Origin: Devosia sp. 1566
Lineage (GTDB): Bacteria > Pseudomonadota > Alphaproteobacteria > Rhizobiales > Devosiaceae
Length of the DNA stretch: 64,000 bases
Assembly (NCBI RefSeq): GCF_004005995.1
Contig: NZ_CP034767.1
Coordinates: forward strand, 2,852,001 to 2,916,000
Direction of reading: 5' to 3'
Below are positions 54,357 to 63,230 of the stretch, piece after piece (positions within the stretch are counted from its first letter, which is position 1; each line of letters starts with the position of its first letter). The position numbers were made by a program, and so were the translations under genes. The notes under the pieces were generated by a model. The model was not told where the DNA came from. It did no database searches and saw nothing but the letters and a program-made list of their open reading frames with translations.

Positions 54357-55261
54357 GCACCCCATCCCTGCCCGATCCCAGCATCTTCTTTAACGGCGCG
54401 CGAGTCGGCATTCTGGGCGCCACGAGCCCGGTCGCCCAGTTGCTGATCCCCCAGCTTAATGCCTGGGGCGCCGCCGTGATCGCCTTTTCGCGCCAGCCTC
54501 ACGAAACCATCGAGAAAACGCTGCGCTGGCGCACCATGGACGAGATCTATCCGCCGCCCGAACGCCCGCCCATTCCCCTGTGGCTGAGCTTTGCGCCGGC
54601 TTACATCCTCACCAACCACCTTGATGCGCTCAGCGCCGCCAAGGCCGAGCGCGTGATCATGCTGTCCTCCACGACGCGTTTCACCAAGGTCAATTCGGGC
54701 GACCCCACAGAACGCCACGTGGCTCAATCGCTCGCTGTTGCCGAAGAGCGCTTGCATGCCTGGGGCGAAAGCGAAGGCATCGACACCCATGTGCTCTGGC
54801 CGACGCTGGTTTACGGCAATGGCCGGGACAAGAATGTCTCCCAGATTGCTCGCTGGATTGGCGAGCATGGCTTTTTCCCGCTTTACGGCGCCGGCTCGGG
54901 CTTGCGCCAGCCGGTGCATGCCCGCGACGTAGCCGACGCGGCGCTCGCCGCTCTCATGGCGCCAAGGCTCACCGAGCGCGGCTACGTGCTTTCGGGCGGA
55001 GAAACCCTGAGCTACCGCGCCATGGTGGAGCGCATCTTCGCCGCCATGGGCCGCCAGCCCAAGGTGGTGAGCATCCCGCCCCTTCTCTACCGTGCCGCCT
55101 TTGCTATCATGCGCCGTCGCGCCGGGTTTGAAAGGCTGTCCCTCGAGATGGCGCGTCGCATGAATGCCGACATGGTATTTCCCCATACCGAAGCGGCGCG
55201 CGACCTCGGCTTTACACCGCGCGGCTTCAACTTGGGCCCGCAAGACTTGCCACCCGCCTGA
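54353..55261 (+). CDS. NAD(P)-dependent epimerase/reductase-like protein (SDR fold)
   Basis: 302 residues. The Rossmann start VGILGATSPVAQLLIPQL has an altered glycine motif (GATSPVA). LSSTTRFTKVNSGDPTERHVAQSLAVAEERL sits where extended SDRs have Ser and Tyr-x-x-x-Lys, but no YxxxK is visible. VLWPTLVYGNGRDKNVSQIARW, LYGAGSGLRQPVHARDVADA and SGGETLSYRAMVERIF are typical of nucleotide-sugar epimerases/reductases. The missing YxxxK makes catalysis uncertain. It is coupled to wzt by ATGA. Confidence 0.78.
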   Translation: MSTPSLPDPSIFFNGARVGILGATSPVAQLLIPQLNAWGAAVIAFSRQPHETIEKTLRWRTMDEIYPPPERPPIPLWLSFAPAYILTNHLDALSAAKAERVIMLSSTTRFTKVNSGDPTERHVAQSLAVAEERLHAWGESEGIDTHVLWPTLVYGNGRDKNVSQIARWIGEHGFFPLYGAGSGLRQPVHARDVADAALAALMAPRLTERGYVLSGGETLSYRAMVERIFAAMGRQPKVVSIPPLLYRAAFAIMRRRAGFERLSLEMARRMNADMVFPHTEAARDLGFTPRGFNLGPQDLPPA

Positions 55262-55293
55262 CCCCGCTCGTTTCCTGATCAGGAGCATCTCCG

Positions 55294-56649
55294 ATGGCTA
55301 ATGTCCCACACGCCAACCCCGTGGTGGCGCCAGCAACCGGAGGTGGCTGGCCATATCAGCTTGATAACGGACTGGCTCGGCTGCTGGTGGACTGCCACAT
55401 GATCGCGTTTCACGACCGTCAGTCCGGGGCAGCCATGCGTGACTACCAGTTCAAGTGCATTGCTCACCTCCTGGGCCACGCTCGCAAGCACTCTTCCTGG
55501 TGGCGCGAGCGCCTAACGGCGCTGGATAGCGGCTCACCTATTAACCTGATCGATCTGCCCCTGATGGGGCGTGCCGATTTCCGCGCCTCCCTACAAGCAG
55601 CCGGTGGGGCGCTGCCGGTGCCGCCGAGCCACGGCCAGGTGTCCTCGGCCTCCACATCCGGCTCCAGCGGCATTCCACTGACCTTCCACAGTACCGGTCT
55701 CGTAGCCCGGCTGAACCAGGCCCAATACTGGCAGGACCGTATCCGCCAGGGTGTTGATTCCAGCCGCACCATTGCTCGGTTCAGCGTGCATCTTGCCGAC
55801 CATGATGGTGAGCATGTGACCGGCCGTCCCAATCCGGTCCTCGCGATGGGGGTGGAGTTGCAGCGCCGGGCGCAGCAATTCACCATCGAGCAACATGCAC
55901 GCTGGATCAGCGAGGTGGCTCCGGCCTATATCATCTCCCATCCCACTGTCCTTGTGGGCGTCATGGAGGTCTTCGAGGACGGCAAGATAGCGCCGCCGCG
56001 GCTCGAAGCCCTGCTCACCTATGCTGAAAGCCTGCCGCCTGATTTTCGCGTCCGGGCGCGCCAGATCTTTGGGGCGAAGACTCTTGATCGCTACTCCAGC
56101 CAGGAAGTGGGGCCGATTGCCTTTCAATGCCCCAGCAGCGATGAGCACTACCATGTTGCGGGCAGCCACGTGCTGGTGGAGGTGCTCGACGAGAACGGCA
56201 AGCCCATGCCATCCGGGCAACTCGGCCGAGTTTACGTCACCAGCCTACACAACTTTGCCGGCCCGATCCTGCGCTACGAACTGGGGGACCTTGCCGCCTT
56301 GCTGCCCCGTTGCCCCTGCGGGCACGGCCAGCCTACCCTCACCAATATTCTCGGGCGTGAACGCTTCCTGATCCAACTCCCCAGCGGCGAGCGGGTTTAT
56401 GTCAACTTCGGCGCAAGGCACTGGCTTAAGATTGCACCGGTCATGGAGCACCGATTGGTCCAAACCGAGCCCCTGGTTGTCGAAGCGGAATATGTAATGG
56501 ATCGGGCGATGACGCCCCAGGAGGAGCAGGCCCTCCTCTCGCTGCTGCGCCACGAGATCAGCCCTGAGATAGCGTATGTGGTCAAGCGGCTGGACGCCAT
56601 CCCGTGGGGCCCGTCCTATAAGCGCCAGGACGTCGTTAGTCTGGTCTGA
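55294..56649 (+). CDS. PaaK/CapK-like adenylate-forming enzyme
   Basis: 451 residues. The AMP-binding loop SASTSGSSGIPLTFHST (about residue 115), LDRYSSQEVGPIAFQCP and LRYELGDLAALLPRCPCGHGQPTLTNILGR match the phenylacetate-CoA ligase/CapK group. Uncharacterised members recur in capsule loci. The late GPSYKRQDVVSLV holds the Lys expected for adenylation. It could activate a carboxylic acid for attachment to the glycan or lipid. CAGGAG precedes the ATG, and it is the last gene of wzm-wzt-epimerase-ligase before a strong terminator. Confidence 0.82.
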   Translation: MANVPHANPVVAPATGGGWPYQLDNGLARLLVDCHMIAFHDRQSGAAMRDYQFKCIAHLLGHARKHSSWWRERLTALDSGSPINLIDLPLMGRADFRASLQAAGGALPVPPSHGQVSSASTSGSSGIPLTFHSTGLVARLNQAQYWQDRIRQGVDSSRTIARFSVHLADHDGEHVTGRPNPVLAMGVELQRRAQQFTIEQHARWISEVAPAYIISHPTVLVGVMEVFEDGKIAPPRLEALLTYAESLPPDFRVRARQIFGAKTLDRYSSQEVGPIAFQCPSSDEHYHVAGSHVLVEVLDENGKPMPSGQLGRVYVTSLHNFAGPILRYELGDLAALLPRCPCGHGQPTLTNILGRERFLIQLPSGERVYVNFGARHWLKIAPVMEHRLVQTEPLVVEAEYVMDRAMTPQEEQALLSLLRHEISPEIAYVVKRLDAIPWGPSYKRQDVVSLV

Positions 56650-56735
56650 GCGCAATTGAGGAGTGGTGATCTGCGCCCGAGGTGGCGCTCGGCCCACCGG
56701 GGATGCGATTGCCTCGGGCGTGATGCATAATAAAA

Positions 56736-56759
56736 AAGGCCCCGCCAAAGCGGGGCCTT
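56736..56759. terminator. bidirectional rho-independent terminator
   Basis: The stem is AAGGCCCCGC / GCGGGGCCTT with a CAAA loop. On the minus strand it is followed by TTTTTTATTA, and on the plus strand by CGTTTT. It ends the wzm-ligase transcript and the convergent 1125-residue RTX gene. Confidence 0.85.
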
Positions 56760-56778
56760 CGTTTTGGTGCAATCTGAC

Positions 56779-59700
56779 TTAGGCGAGGAAGGGGCCGTCG
56801 CTGTCCACGCCCACCAGGGTGATGGTGCCGCCATCGCCCAGGGTGATCAGCAGATCACTGCCCGAAGCGCTGGTGCTGAAATCCTGGCCGCCCAGATCCA
56901 GGCGGTCGCCCTCGTCGAAGCTGAAGCCTTCGATCCGGTCATTGCCGCCATTGGGAGCGAACACAAACAGATCGGAGCCAAGGCCACCATTCATCGTGTC
57001 GTTACCCACGCCGCCGACCAGGGTGTCATTGCCCTGACCGCCATGCATGAAGTCATTGCCCTGGCCACCAAAGATCAGGTCGTCGTCCTGGTTGCCGAAC
57101 AAGGAGTCGTCATTGCCGTTACCATAGATGGTGTCGGCGCCAACGCCCCCATAAAGCAGGTCGCTACCGTCTTCAGGGCTCAATTGGCCGGTGCCGCCAT
57201 AAATGACGTCGCCACCCTGGCCACCAAAGACCGTGTCGTCACCAGCGCCACCGAACAAGCGATCCGCGCCGCCATTGCCGTATAGGACGTCGTCGCCGAC
57301 ACCGCCGTAGAGGATGTCCGCGCGGTCGAGCCCGTCGGCACCGTTGCGACCGCCATAGATCACGTCATTGTCCTGGCCACCGTAAACGATGTCAGAACCG
57401 AGGCCGCCATAGACGACATCGGCGCCCTGATTGCCATAAACGGTGTCGTTGCCGGTGCCGCCATCAACGGTGTCGTTGCCTTCACCGGCAGTAACTTCGT
57501 CGTTGCCGGCTCCGGCTATAACTACGTTGGCGCCGTTGTCGCCGAAGATGACATCAGGACCTGCGGTGCCGCCGCCAGTCTCTGGGTTGCTAATGGTGCC
57601 GGTACCGGTGCTGTCCGTGATTGTAGCATCACCAGTGGCATTGCTAAGTTCGACCGTGAAGGTTTCGGGCGTGTTGTCTACCCGAGCCGCGAGGAGTGCG
57701 GCCGTTGCGACGTCCATATTTGCCTGCTGACGCAATAAATCGGCATCGGTCTCATCCGCTTCTTCCTCTGCCGCAACGGCATTGGCTTCTGCCGTGTTGG
57801 CGGCAGTGCGCAGCGCCACCGCATCGGTCTCGTCCGCCTCTTCCTCTGCCGCAACGGCATTGGCTTCTGCCGTGTTGGCGGCAGTGCGCAGCGCTACCGC
57901 ATCGGTCTCGTCCGCTTCTTCCTCTGCCGCAACGGCATTGGCTTCTGCCGTGTTGGCGGCAGTACGCATCGCTACCGCATCGGTCTCGTCCGCTTCTTCC
58001 TCTGCCGCAACGGCATTGGCTTCTGCCGTGTTGGCGGTGTTGCGCAGCGCCACCGCATCGGTCTCGTCCGCTTTTTCCTCTGCCGCAACGGCATTGGCTT
58101 CTGCCGTGTTGGCGGCAGTACGCAGCGCTACCGCATCGGTCTCGTCCGCTTCTTCCTCTGCCGCAACGGCATTGGCTTCTGCCGTGTTGGCGGCAGTGCG
58201 CAGCGCCACCGCATCGGTCTCGTCCGCTTCTTCCTCTGCCGCAACGGCATTGGCTTCTGCCGTGTTGGCGGCAGTGCGCAGCGCTACCGCATCGGTCTCG
58301 TCCGCTTCTTCCTCTGCCGCAACGGCATTGGCTTCTGCCGTGTTGGCGGCAGTGCGCAGCGCTACCGCATCGGTCTCGTCCGCTTCTTCCTCTGCCGCAA
58401 CGGCATTGGCTTCTGCCGTGTTGGCGGCAGTACGCAGCGCTACCGCATCGGTCTCGTCCGCTTCTTCCTCTGCCGCAACGGCATTGGCTTCTGCCGTGTT
58501 GGCGGTAGCGCGCAGCGCTACCGCATCGGTCTCGTCCGCTTCTTCCTCTGCCGCAACGGCATTGGCTTCTGCCGTGTTGGCGGTGTTGCGCAGCGCTACC
58601 GCATCGGTCTCGTCCGCTTCTTCCTCTGCCGCAAGGGCATTGGCTTCTGCCGTGTTGGCGGTGTTGCGCAGCGCCACCGCATCGGTCTCGTCCGCTTCTT
58701 CCTCTGCCGCAACGGCATTGGCTTCTGCCGTGTTGGCGGCAGTACGCAGCGCTACCGCATCGGTCTCATTGGCCGTCGCAACAGCAGCATCAGCAGCCTC
58801 GCGGTCTGCCTCAGCTTGCGCCCTAAGATCTGCTTCCTCAGGGGAGCCGGCAGCCGCGTCTGCCGCAGCCTCACTCTCTTCAGCAGTCGCTAGTGCTGCC
58901 TCTGCAGCCTGATCGTCCGCCTCGGCCTGGTCAGCAGCAGTGTCGGCTGCGGTTGCGGCATTGCGTGCCGTCACCGCAGCAGCATCGTCCGCCTCGGCAG
59001 CATCAGCAGCAGTGTCAGCTGCGGTTGCGGCATTGCGTGCCGTCACCGCAGCAGCATCGTCCGCCTCGGCAGCATCAGCAGCAGTGTCAGCTGCGGTTGC
59101 GGCATTGCGTGCCGTCACCGCAGCAGCATCGTCCGCCTCGGCAGCATCAGCAGCAGTATCAGCTGCGGTTGCGGCATTGCGTGCCGTCACCGCAGCAGCA
59201 TCGTCCGCCTCGGCCTGGTCAGCAGCAGTATCAGCTGCGGTTGCGGCATTGCGTGCCGTCACCGCGGCAGCATCGTCCGCCTCGGCCTGGTCAGCAGCAG
59301 TATCAGCTGCGGTTGCGGCATTGCGTGCCGTCACCGCGGCAGCATCGTCCGCCTCGGCCTGGTCAGCAGCAGTGTCAGCTGCGGTTGCGGCATTGCGTGC
59401 CGTCACCGCGGCAGCATCGTCCGCCTCAGCCTGGTCAGCAGCAGTGTCGGCTGCGGTTGCGGCATTGCGTGCCGTCACCGCGGCAGCATCGTCCGCCTCA
59501 GCCTGGTCAGCAGCAGTGTCAGCTGCGGTTGCGGCATTGCGTGCCGTCACCGCAGCAGCATCGTCCGCCTCAGCCTGGTCAGCAGCAGTGTCAGCTGCGG
59601 TTGCGGCATTGCGTGCCGTCACCGCAGCAGCATCGTCCGCCTCAGCCTGGTCAGCAGCAGTGTCAGCTGCGGTTGCGGCATTGCGTGCCGTCACCGCAGC

Positions 59701-60156
59701 AGCATCGTCCGCCTCGGCAGCATCAGCAGCAGCATCGGCATCATTGGCGGCAGCGCGAGCCGTCACCGCAGCAGCATCGTCCGCCTCGGCAGCATCAGCA
59801 GCGGCATCGGCATCATTGGCGGCAGTGCGAGCCGTCACCGCAGCAGCATCATCAGCCTCCGCCTGATCCGCCGCAGCATCACTCGCCTCAGCAGCCTCAG
59901 CAGCCGCCGCCGCATCAGCAGCGGACGTTGCCGGCTCTGGAGTCGTCTGCACTGAAATAGTCCTTGTGGACTCGCCGGGAGCAAATGTCAGCGTCCCGCT
60001 GGTTGGGGTGTAATCTGCGCCCCCTGTGGCGGTGCCGTTTACCGTCGCAAAATCAACCGTCGACTCGGATGACAAGTCCCCCGTGCGGGTGACTGTAAAT
60101 GTTGCAATGCCGCCCTCGGCTACCGAAACGTCGCTGATTGTGAAGCTGGATGGCAT
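56779..60156 (-). CDS. giant repeat protein: split Calx-beta domain, two 13-unit helical repeat arrays, RTX C-terminus
   Basis: 1125 residues with no Sec signal. Residues 1-72 are the first part of a Calx-beta domain (ISDVSVAEGGIATFTVTR, DYTPTSGTLTFAPGE). Residues 101-412 are 13 units of 24 residues (ADDAAAVTARNAATAADT type). Residues 413-463 are a linker with the helix breaker AAGSPEEADLR. Residues 464-801 are 13 units of 26 residues (ETDAVALRTAANTAEANAVA type). Residues 826-857 (DNTPETFTVELSNATGDATI) read as the missing Calx-beta strands. Residues 862-1075 are RTX nonapeptides, and the tail is typical of type I substrates. I infer a coiled-coil hairpin projecting from the domain. GGGGA precedes the ATG. 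Export is probably by the PrtD/HlyD pair. Confidence 0.85.
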   Translation of the reverse strand: MPSSFTISDVSVAEGGIATFTVTRTGDLSSESTVDFATVNGTATGGADYTPTSGTLTFAPGESTRTISVQTTPEPATSAADAAAAAEAAEASDAAADQAEADDAAAVTARTAANDADAAADAAEADDAAAVTARAAANDADAAADAAEADDAAAVTARNAATAADTAADQAEADDAAAVTARNAATAADTAADQAEADDAAAVTARNAATAADTAADQAEADDAAAVTARNAATAADTAADQAEADDAAAVTARNAATAADTAADQAEADDAAAVTARNAATAADTAADQAEADDAAAVTARNAATAADTAADQAEADDAAAVTARNAATAADTAADAAEADDAAAVTARNAATAADTAADAAEADDAAAVTARNAATAADTAADAAEADDAAAVTARNAATAADTAADQAEADDQAAEAALATAEESEAAADAAAGSPEEADLRAQAEADREAADAAVATANETDAVALRTAANTAEANAVAAEEEADETDAVALRNTANTAEANALAAEEEADETDAVALRNTANTAEANAVAAEEEADETDAVALRATANTAEANAVAAEEEADETDAVALRTAANTAEANAVAAEEEADETDAVALRTAANTAEANAVAAEEEADETDAVALRTAANTAEANAVAAEEEADETDAVALRTAANTAEANAVAAEEEADETDAVALRTAANTAEANAVAAEEKADETDAVALRNTANTAEANAVAAEEEADETDAVAMRTAANTAEANAVAAEEEADETDAVALRTAANTAEANAVAAEEEADETDAVALRTAANTAEANAVAAEEEADETDADLLRQQANMDVATAALLAARVDNTPETFTVELSNATGDATITDSTGTGTISNPETGGGTAGPDVIFGDNGANVVIAGAGNDEVTAGEGNDTVDGGTGNDTVYGNQGADVVYGGLGSDIVYGGQDNDVIYGGRNGADGLDRADILYGGVGDDVLYGNGGADRLFGGAGDDTVFGGQGGDVIYGGTGQLSPEDGSDLLYGGVGADTIYGNGNDDSLFGNQDDDLIFGGQGNDFMHGGQGNDTLVGGVGNDTMNGGLGSDLFVFAPNGGNDRIEGFSFDEGDRLDLGGQDFSTSASGSDLLITLGDGGTITLVGVDSDGPFLA
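57743..58756 (-). repeat. 13 tandem 78-bp coding repeats
   Basis: The word gcatcggtct recurs every 78 bases from 57743 to 58757 (13 exact intervals), the first and last copies running on into non-repeat sequence. Units are nearly identical at DNA level, differing mainly at one variable triplet pair (TA, NT or AT after LR) and a few single bases. The period is a whole number of codons, so unit gain or loss keeps the frame. Confidence 0.95.
58913..59848 (-). repeat. 13 tandem 72-bp coding repeats
   Basis: The word tcgtccgcc recurs every 72 bases from 58913; the last boundary at 59849 reads tcatcagcc, giving 13 exact intervals. Eleven units are of the RNAATAADT type; the two nearest the N-terminus are RTAANDADA and RAAANDADA. 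A Gln/Ala switch (ADQAE or ADAAE) splits the units into blocks, which suggests expansion by block duplication. Confidence 0.95.
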
Positions 60157-60484
60157 ACCTATTCCCCAAAGAAATTGGCGAGCCGACCCGGGCCGCCCGC
60201 AGAACTAATCCAAACTATGTATCGCGAGACACAGATTAATGAAACGTGAGAAGAACGAGTTTGCTTGAATTTTTAATAACGTGCCGAGGAGCGCGACAAA
60301 ACTGCAACATTCGCTTTGGCGGTTCTTGGCAGGAGCAAAGCGTGTAAGACAGCGCCAAATGAAAGCTCAGGGCGAAAGCTGCGTTCCGCCCATGATAACA
60401 CCTGTCACGGAGCGGCTAAGTGGCGTGTGGCTCTAATCCCTCCGACGATCCTAAGTAAAAACTCGCTACTGCTGGAGCCAACTG
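60157..60484. promoter_or_regulatory. divergent intergenic region between the repeat protein and a GT2 gene
   Basis: 328 bases with no convincing gene. It is AT-richer near 60230-60285 (runs such as gaatttttaataa), where a promoter for the minus-strand repeat-protein gene is likely, with TACATAGT as a possible -10. No clear palindrome or riboswitch-like structure was found. Confidence 0.45.
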
Positions 60485-61522
60485 ATGCATGTCGCGCCAC
60501 CAAGCAATCAGCCCCTCGTTTCCGTTATTATGCCGGCCTTCGACGCGCAGGACACCATCATCGAGGCTCTTGTTTCGGTCCGCGAAGGTGGCATCGGCTC
60601 CGACGATTTGCAGATTGTTGTTGTGGATGACGGTTCGACCACGCCGCTGAGGGATGTTCTGGCCCGATCGCCTGAGGCAGCCGGGGTAGAACTCATCACC
60701 CTGCCCTTCAACCACGGCGTGGCCACGGCGGGAAATGTCGCGCTGCGGCAGGCGAAAGGCCGCTATGTCGCCCGCATGGACGCCGACGACATCAGCCTGC
60801 CGGGGCGGCTGGCGCGGCAGATCGCCTTTTTGGAGGCGCGCCCGGACCTTGCCTTTTGCGGCACCCAGGCGCAGCTGTTCGGCGAGGCCGACGGCTGGGG
60901 CCGCGATGGCAAGGTTCCGACAAGCAAGCAGAGCTGCATCGCCGCCCTGCCGATCATGTGCCCTTTCTATAACCCGTCGGTGGTGTTCCACCGGGCGCGC
61001 TGCGGCTCGAGCCTGTTTTACGATCCGGGCATGATGACCTCGGATGACTACGAGTTGTGGGTGCGCCTGTTCGAAAACGGCAAGCTGGGTGAAAACCTGG
61101 ATTGGGCAGGTATCAAGTACCGCATCCACCCAGACCAGATGACCTCGCGCCTGCGCGCCAAGTTCGTAGTCGATGATGTGCGCATCAAGGCACGCGCGCT
61201 CGCGAAGATCCTGCAGGATGACGGCGGCCTTGAGCACCTGGCCATCGCGGTGGTACTGGCGCTGCAAACCGGCATGCGCAAGAAGCTCGGCTATCGGTCC
61301 GCCATCCGCGACCTGTTGCAGCGCGCAATGGCTATGCCAGAGTATCGCGCCGAATGGTCGATCACCCGGGACACACTGCTCAGGAACTTTGCAGCAGTGC
61401 AAGCTGAACAAAGTGTATCCACCACTAATCTTGTTGCCGAACTGGTGCTGTGGTTTGGTCGAATGACAGCGGATGCCCGGGCTGGCGCGGAGCGCACAGT
61501 GCATTTTCAGCCCGGCGGTTGA
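60485..61522 (+). CDS. glycosyltransferase family 2
   Basis: 345 residues. VSVIMPAFDAQDTIIEALVSV, LQIVVVDDGSTTPLRDVL, NHGVATAGNVALRQAKGRYVARMDADDISLPGRLARQI (metal motif MDADD near residue 100) and TSDDYELWVRLFENG give a complete GT-A active site. It adds an unidentified sugar, perhaps rhamnose given the rfb genes downstream. The 243 bases to rfbA contain no gene and only weak dyads. Confidence 0.9.
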   Translation: MHVAPPSNQPLVSVIMPAFDAQDTIIEALVSVREGGIGSDDLQIVVVDDGSTTPLRDVLARSPEAAGVELITLPFNHGVATAGNVALRQAKGRYVARMDADDISLPGRLARQIAFLEARPDLAFCGTQAQLFGEADGWGRDGKVPTSKQSCIAALPIMCPFYNPSVVFHRARCGSSLFYDPGMMTSDDYELWVRLFENGKLGENLDWAGIKYRIHPDQMTSRLRAKFVVDDVRIKARALAKILQDDGGLEHLAIAVVLALQTGMRKKLGYRSAIRDLLQRAMAMPEYRAEWSITRDTLLRNFAAVQAEQSVSTTNLVAELVLWFGRMTADARAGAERTVHFQPGG

Positions 61523-61765
61523 CGTTGCCCTTATGAACACGGATCCTCACGCCACCACGTGTTAGCTAGGCGCCGTCACTGGCCGCATCGCAGCAGCAGT
61601 GCCTAAACAAAACACCCTCCAAATGGACGATACCCATACTCCAAAAGGGTCGTTCCATCGGACCGACCAGTGAGGGCATCCTCGTAGCCGGTCTGCTTGC
61701 CTTGACCATCCAACCCCTGCGCCGTATCAGCTTTGTGGAAGGCGGGGACCGCCGAGGAGAAGGCG

Positions 61766-62638
61766 ATGAAGGGCATTATTCTGGCTGGCGGCAGCGGTAC
61801 CCGGCTTTATCCGGTGACCCAGGCCGTTTCCAAGCAGCTGATGCCCGTCTACGACAAGCCGATGATCTACTACCCGCTGGCCACCCTGATGCTGGCGGGC
61901 ATTCGCGAGATCCTCCTCATCACCACCCCCGATGACCAGGCCAGCTTCCAGCGCCTCCTCGGCGATGGTGCGCAATGGGGCCTCTCACTCCATTACGCCG
62001 TCCAGCCGCAGCCCAATGGTCTCGCCGAAGCCTTTGTGATCGGTGCGCAGTTCCTCGCCGGTGGCCCCTCCGCCCTCGTGCTGGGCGACAACGTGTTCTA
62101 CGGCCACGGTCTGCCCGAATTGCTGCGCTCCGCCGTGTCGCGGCCCGCTGGCGCCACGGTGTTTGCCTATCATGTGGCCGATCCCGAGCGTTACGGCGTG
62201 GTGGAATTCGATGGCGCCAAGCAGGCCCTTTCCATCGAGGAAAAGCCGCGCGCGCCCAAATCCAACTGGGCCGTTACCGGGCTTTATTTCTACGACAGCC
62301 AGGTGGTCGACATTGCCGCCAATCTTTCGCCCTCGCCCCGGGGCGAGCTCGAGATCACCGATGTCAACCGAGCCTATCTCGAGCGCGGCCAGCTCGCGGT
62401 CGAGCTGATGGGGCGCGGCTATGCCTGGCTCGATACCGGCACCCCCGATAGCCTCCTCGATGCCTCCCAATTCGTGGGCACGCTGGAAAAGCGCCAAGGG
62501 GTCAAGATTTCCTGCCCCGAGGAAGTGGCCTTTCGCATGGGCTATATCGATCGCTGCGGCCTTGAACGCCGCGCCCAAGCGCTGGGGAAGAGCGATTATG
62601 GGCGCTACCTGTTCAAGATCCTGGCCGAAGACAGCTGA
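61766..62638 (+). CDS. rfbA: glucose-1-phosphate thymidylyltransferase
   Basis: 290 residues, the normal RfbA/RmlA length, from the ATG at 61766 with GAGGAGAAGG upstream. The nucleotide-binding signature is [48 protein letters not shown] holds the catalytic Asp, and the IEEKP and TGLYFYD blocks follow. It makes dTDP-glucose, the first step to dTDP-L-rhamnose. It heads the rfbA-rfbC-rfbB operon. Confidence 0.96.
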   Translation: MKGIILAGGSGTRLYPVTQAVSKQLMPVYDKPMIYYPLATLMLAGIREILLITTPDDQASFQRLLGDGAQWGLSLHYAVQPQPNGLAEAFVIGAQFLAGGPSALVLGDNVFYGHGLPELLRSAVSRPAGATVFAYHVADPERYGVVEFDGAKQALSIEEKPRAPKSNWAVTGLYFYDSQVVDIAANLSPSPRGELEITDVNRAYLERGQLAVELMGRGYAWLDTGTPDSLLDASQFVGTLEKRQGVKISCPEEVAFRMGYIDRCGLERRAQALGKSDYGRYLFKILAEDS

Positions 62639-62649
62639 GGCCGCATCCC

Positions 62650-63201
62650 ATGCAGATCCAGAGCCTCGCCATCCCAGACGTCAAGATCATCACGCCCGTT
62701 CGCCATGCCGATGAGCGCGGCTTTTTCTCGGAAGTTTATAACAGCGCTGCGCTCCTCGCCCACGGCATCGACATTCCGTTTGTGCAGGACAACCAGTCCC
62801 TCTCAGTCCCCCAGGGCACGGTGCGGGGCCTGCATTTCCAGACCGCCCCCTTTGCCCAGGCCAAGCTCGTCCGGGTGCTGCGCGGCGCCATCTTCGATGT
62901 GGCGGTGGATCTGCGGCAGAACTCCCCGACATTTGGCCAGCATGTGAGCGCTGTTCTTACCGCTGCCGAGGGCAACCAGATCCTTGTGCCAATCGGCTTT
63001 GCCCATGGCTTTGCCACGCTCGAGCCGAACACCGAAATCCTCTACAAGGTCAGCGCGCCCTATTCGCGCGAGCATGACAAGGGCTTGTTGTGGAACGATG
63101 CGGCGCTGGGCATCGCCTGGCCCGTCGCGCCCGAGGCGGCGGTGCTGTCGGCCAAGGATCGGGCGCAACCGACCCTGACGCAAATCGGCAATCCGTTCTA
63201 G
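62650..63201 (+). CDS. rfbC: dTDP-4-dehydrorhamnose 3,5-epimerase
   Basis: 183 residues of the RmlC cupin. [32 protein letters not shown] (His of the His-Asp dyad), [16 protein letters not shown] and [26 protein letters not shown] are family blocks. It epimerises C3 and C5 of the 4-keto-6-deoxy sugar. It lies 11 bases after rfbA. Confidence 0.96.
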   Translation: MQIQSLAIPDVKIITPVRHADERGFFSEVYNSAALLAHGIDIPFVQDNQSLSVPQGTVRGLHFQTAPFAQAKLVRVLRGAIFDVAVDLRQNSPTFGQHVSAVLTAAEGNQILVPIGFAHGFATLEPNTEILYKVSAPYSREHDKGLLWNDAALGIAWPVAPEAAVLSAKDRAQPTLTQIGNPF

Positions 63202-63230
63202 GGCGCCGCGGGCGCGAAGGAGGCAAGACC

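Noticed and set aside
57743..59848. CRISPR-like regular repeats
   Set aside because: Units are contiguous with no unique spacers, multiples of three in length, and translate to a sensible repeat protein.
57782..59960. Long plus-strand open frames (over 300 codons) opposite the repeat protein
   Set aside because: They are mirror images of the in-frame 72- and 78-bp repeats, which keep several frames open. They lack ribosome sites and have low-complexity Ser/Ala or Arg/Gln composition. The minus-strand frame has real Calx-beta and RTX domains.
61600..61690. Imperfect inverted repeat (TGGACGATACCC ... GGGTCGTTCCA) before rfbA
   Set aside because: It needs bulges to pair, has no T-run and lies mid-intergenic. 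The evidence is too weak for a terminator or operator.
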